Below are positions 15,688-18,058 of a stretch of 18,058 nucleotides of DNA, piece after piece (position 1 is the first letter of the stretch; each line of letters opens with the position of its first letter). A model generated the notes under the pieces. That model was not told where the DNA came from. It did not search any database and worked only from the letters and a program-made list of their open reading frames with translations. The translations under genes were made by a program, and so were the position numbers. This DNA is from UBA1402 sp964488495 (GTDB lineage Bacteria; Bacteroidota; Bacteroidia; Bacteroidales; UBA1402), in the NCBI GenBank assembly GCA_964488495.1, contig CAZAUQ010000046.1:1-18058 (forward strand). Direction: 5' to 3'.

Positions 15688-18058
15688 ATGAGAAGGCATT
15701 CCTCAGCGGCAGGACGTATTTTGTTTTCGGTAGTATTATTCTGCTTTACGATGTTATTGTCGGCTCAAAGCAGCGAAAAAAGTTACAAGGATTTTTTCAG
15801 CTCTTACAACAACTTTAGCCAGGCCTATTCTCAGGAGAAAGTCTATTTACATTTCGACAACAATTCCTATTTTATAGGTGAAACCATCTGGTTCAAAGCT
15901 TACATACTCATGGCCGAAAACCACCACTATTCGACCATGAGCAAAACACTCTATGTGGAATTGCTCAACAGCAGAGGTGATGTACTTATCACACAAAAAT
16001 TAAAGATAGAAAACGGACAGTGCAGCAGCGGTCTTTTTTTACCCAACGAATGGTATGCAGACTATTATGAAGTAAGAGCCTATACTCGCTGCATGCTTAA
16101 CTTCGGAGAAAGTGTGGTTTTTTCCCGGGTCTTTCCGGTGATGGATCCCATCAGCTACGACCCCAAAACCGAAGAGCCCGAACCTCCCGCCATGACTTTT
16201 AGCAAAAGCGACCTGCCGGTAAAACGAGTCGATCTTGAACCACATAAAAGTTTAAACCTGGATTTTTATCCCGAAGGAGGCCATTTGATCGAAGGCATGC
16301 CCTCAGTTGTTGCATTTAAAGCGACAGGCAAACAAGGTGAAGACGCTCTGATATCAGGCAATCTGTATAACAACCGCAAAGAAGTGGTTACCTTTTTCAG
16401 CAGTATGCATCAGGGAATGGGTAACCTTGAGTTTACTCCTGAACCCGGCCAGCAATATAAGGCAAAAGTCTTGTACGAAGGCCGGGAATACGAATTTGAA
16501 TTGCCTTCAGCTCTGCCACGGGGTTATCTGTTGAAGGTAAACAACCAAAAACCGGATTTTTTAACTGTCACCATTGCGGCAAAGCCTGATGAAGTGAACG
16601 ATTCTGTTGGTCTGGCGCTGACCTGCCGGGGTAAAATCTATGTCCAGGCTGTGCTGTTGCCGAAATCAGAACAAGTTTTTCAGATACCCAAACAAGTATT
16701 GCCTTCAGGTGTACAACAAATCACACTTTTCAATCGAAGGGGAGAAATTCTGGCCGAACGTCTGGTCTTTATCAGAAATCCGCTTTACGACCCATTGCAG
16801 TATAGCATCTCCATAAAACAACTTAACGAAAATCCGGATGCTTTTCGTCCGGTCAGGCTCGAAGTACAGGTAGAATCTATCAGGAATTCAATGCAGACAG
16901 ACAGTGCGACCAAAACACCGCCGGCCGGAATCCCGCTGGTACTGTCGGTACGTGATGCCTCCGAAAACCTAAAGAATGCCACCCTTAGCGATATGTACAG
17001 CCATTTATTGCTTTCTTCCGAACTCAAAGGGTATATCCATAATCCGGCCTGGTATTTTGAAAAAGAAGACCAACGGCGCAACAGAGCTCTTGATTTGCTG
17101 ATGCTGGTTCAGGGCTGGAGAAGATATAACTGGGAAATAATGTCGGGGTGCAAATCGTTCGAAGCCAAACATCCCATAGAAGAAGGTATTTTACTTCAGG
17201 GTGAAATTAAATCCCAGCTGTTCAAAAAACCTCAAAAAGACATCCAGGTAACCATTTGGATGACTTCAGACAGTACAGCCTATTACGGTAATTGTCTGAC
17301 TGATTCATCGGGAGCCTTCAATTTCCTGTTTGATTTTATGGATACCTGGAAACTTTCGCTGCAAATCAAGGATGGCGAGAAACGCAAAAACCACCGGATA
17401 GTATTGGACAGGCTGTTCAGTCCCGTACCAAGGCACTTTTCGTATTACGAGCAGGAAGCTCCGGTTTACGAACGGCTGCGCTTCCCAAAATCCGCCAGGA
17501 CAGGCAGGCTGCTAAACGCCATTGACAGCTCTAAAATTACAGTATTACCCGGAGAAGTCTTACTTCCTGAGGCAGAGATAAAACGGAAACGCAGCGATCA
17601 GCTTAGCACGGGAGAGGCCAGTGCTATTTATACTGTCGAAAAAGAATTGGATGTTATCCGGGATCAGGCCGAAGATGAGTACTCAAGCATTCCCATCTTC
17701 CTAACCCAGATAAATCCCCATTTTTTTATCACCCAAAAATACAACTCATCCAAGGACACCATGGAAGAGGTTATGCAATACCAAGGCAAGACTGTAGTCT
17801 TTATTCTGGAAGATTTATATACAATTGGTATGAATTCTGAAGAAATGCCTTACGTAGACGAAGTTGAGAATATCGCTATAGTGGAAGCTTCCACTCCAAA
17901 TATTTTCTACGAAACCCCAGAAGAAGTGGCAAGTATGAGAAGCCGGGTATATGTACATCTTTACCGTTACAAAGATCGTCATCGCAATATTGATCCTCTG
18001 GGTATCCGCAAAACTACTTTGCAGGGATACAGCCGGGTAAAAGAATTTTTCCATCCCA
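15688..18058 (+). CDS. Secreted MG2-like protein with TonB-plug-like C-terminal part (continues past window)
   Basis: An open frame of 790 codons with no stop before the window edge, beginning one base after the previous stop. Residues 1-28 are a signal peptide. EKVYLHFDNNSYFIGETIWF (52-71) and the strands after it resemble the macroglobulin MG2 fold seen in many Bacteroidota outer-membrane proteins. DFYPEGGHLIEGMPSVVAFK (192-211) is the family's second landmark. LLLSSELKGYIHNPAWYF and ALDLLMLVQGWRRYNW follow at about 440-482. From about residue 620, LLPEAEIKRKR and the region to GIRKTTLQGYSRVKEFF (772-788) resemble the TonB-dependent-receptor plug. No barrel strands are seen here, and the C-terminus is missing. 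A cell-envelope location is likely; the ligand and role are unknown. Confidence 0.85.
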   Translation, partial: MRRHSSAAGRILFSVVLFCFTMLLSAQSSEKSYKDFFSSYNNFSQAYSQEKVYLHFDNNSYFIGETIWFKAYILMAENHHYSTMSKTLYVELLNSRGDVLITQKLKIENGQCSSGLFLPNEWYADYYEVRAYTRCMLNFGESVVFSRVFPVMDPISYDPKTEEPEPPAMTFSKSDLPVKRVDLEPHKSLNLDFYPEGGHLIEGMPSVVAFKATGKQGEDALISGNLYNNRKEVVTFFSSMHQGMGNLEFTPEPGQQYKAKVLYEGREYEFELPSALPRGYLLKVNNQKPDFLTVTIAAKPDEVNDSVGLALTCRGKIYVQAVLLPKSEQVFQIPKQVLPSGVQQITLFNRRGEILAERLVFIRNPLYDPLQYSISIKQLNENPDAFRPVRLEVQVESIRNSMQTDSATKTPPAGIPLVLSVRDASENLKNATLSDMYSHLLLSSELKGYIHNPAWYFEKEDQRRNRALDLLMLVQGWRRYNWEIMSGCKSFEAKHPIEEGILLQGEIKSQLFKKPQKDIQVTIWMTSDSTAYYGNCLTDSSGAFNFLFDFMDTWKLSLQIKDGEKRKNHRIVLDRLFSPVPRHFSYYEQEAPVYERLRFPKSARTGRLLNAIDSSKITVLPGEVLLPEAEIKRKRSDQLSTGEASAIYTVEKELDVIRDQAEDEYSSIPIFLTQINPHFFITQKYNSSKDTMEEVMQYQGKTVVFILEDLYTIGMNSEEMPYVDEVENIAIVEASTPNIFYETPEEVASMRSRVYVHLYRYKDRHRNIDPLGIRKTTLQGYSRVKEFFHP

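Overview
The window looks like chromosomal DNA from a Bacteroidota species, most likely order Bacteroidales. The signs are Bacteroidota-type -7 promoter boxes (TAnnTTTG) ahead of several transcription units, no clear Shine-Dalgarno sequences, a C-terminal type IX secretion sorting domain on one very large protein, a methylmalonyl-CoA decarboxylase operon of the Bacteroides layout, and a protein joining MG2-like and TonB-plug-like regions. A type IX sorting signal argues against Bacteroides itself and for a relative that keeps the T9SS; the genus cannot be named from this sequence alone. I see no mobile element, CRISPR array, tRNA or rRNA. No stretch longer than about 260 bases lacks a gene.

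Region 1 (1-8280, minus strand) looks like one catabolic locus for an acidic plant-type glycan. It reads, in transcription order, a 1435-residue secreted protein with a ThuA/amidotransferase-like region and two tandem parallel beta-helix modules, a DapA/NanA-family pyruvate aldolase or dehydratase, a sodium:solute symporter, a secreted DUF3826 protein, and a secreted pectate-lyase-like beta-helix protein cut by the window start. A plausible division of labour is cleavage outside the cytoplasm, uptake of a released acid by the symporter, and breakdown of a 2-keto-3-deoxy sugar acid by the aldolase. The substrate is not decided by sequence. No SusC/SusD pair is in the window.

Region 2 (8460-13058, minus strand) is the methylmalonyl-CoA to propionyl-CoA operon: promoter, methylmalonyl-CoA epimerase, carboxyltransferase (mmdA), a lamin-tail/OadG-like fusion membrane protein, biotin carrier, and the sodium-pumping beta subunit (mmdB), closed by a strong intrinsic terminator. 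It links the succinate pathway to propionate formation and converts decarboxylation energy into a sodium gradient, which the region 1 symporter could in principle use.

Region 3 (13099-14598, minus strand) is a two-gene unit: a divergent RbsD/FucU-like small protein, then a 339-residue protein that keeps key nucleoside diphosphate kinase motifs, including the catalytic histidine, but has a large internal insertion and a C-terminal extension. This is the least expected protein of the window.

Region 4 (14768-18058, plus strand) is divergent: a membrane-anchored coiled-coil protein followed one base later by a long secreted MG2-like/plug-like protein that runs off the window end.
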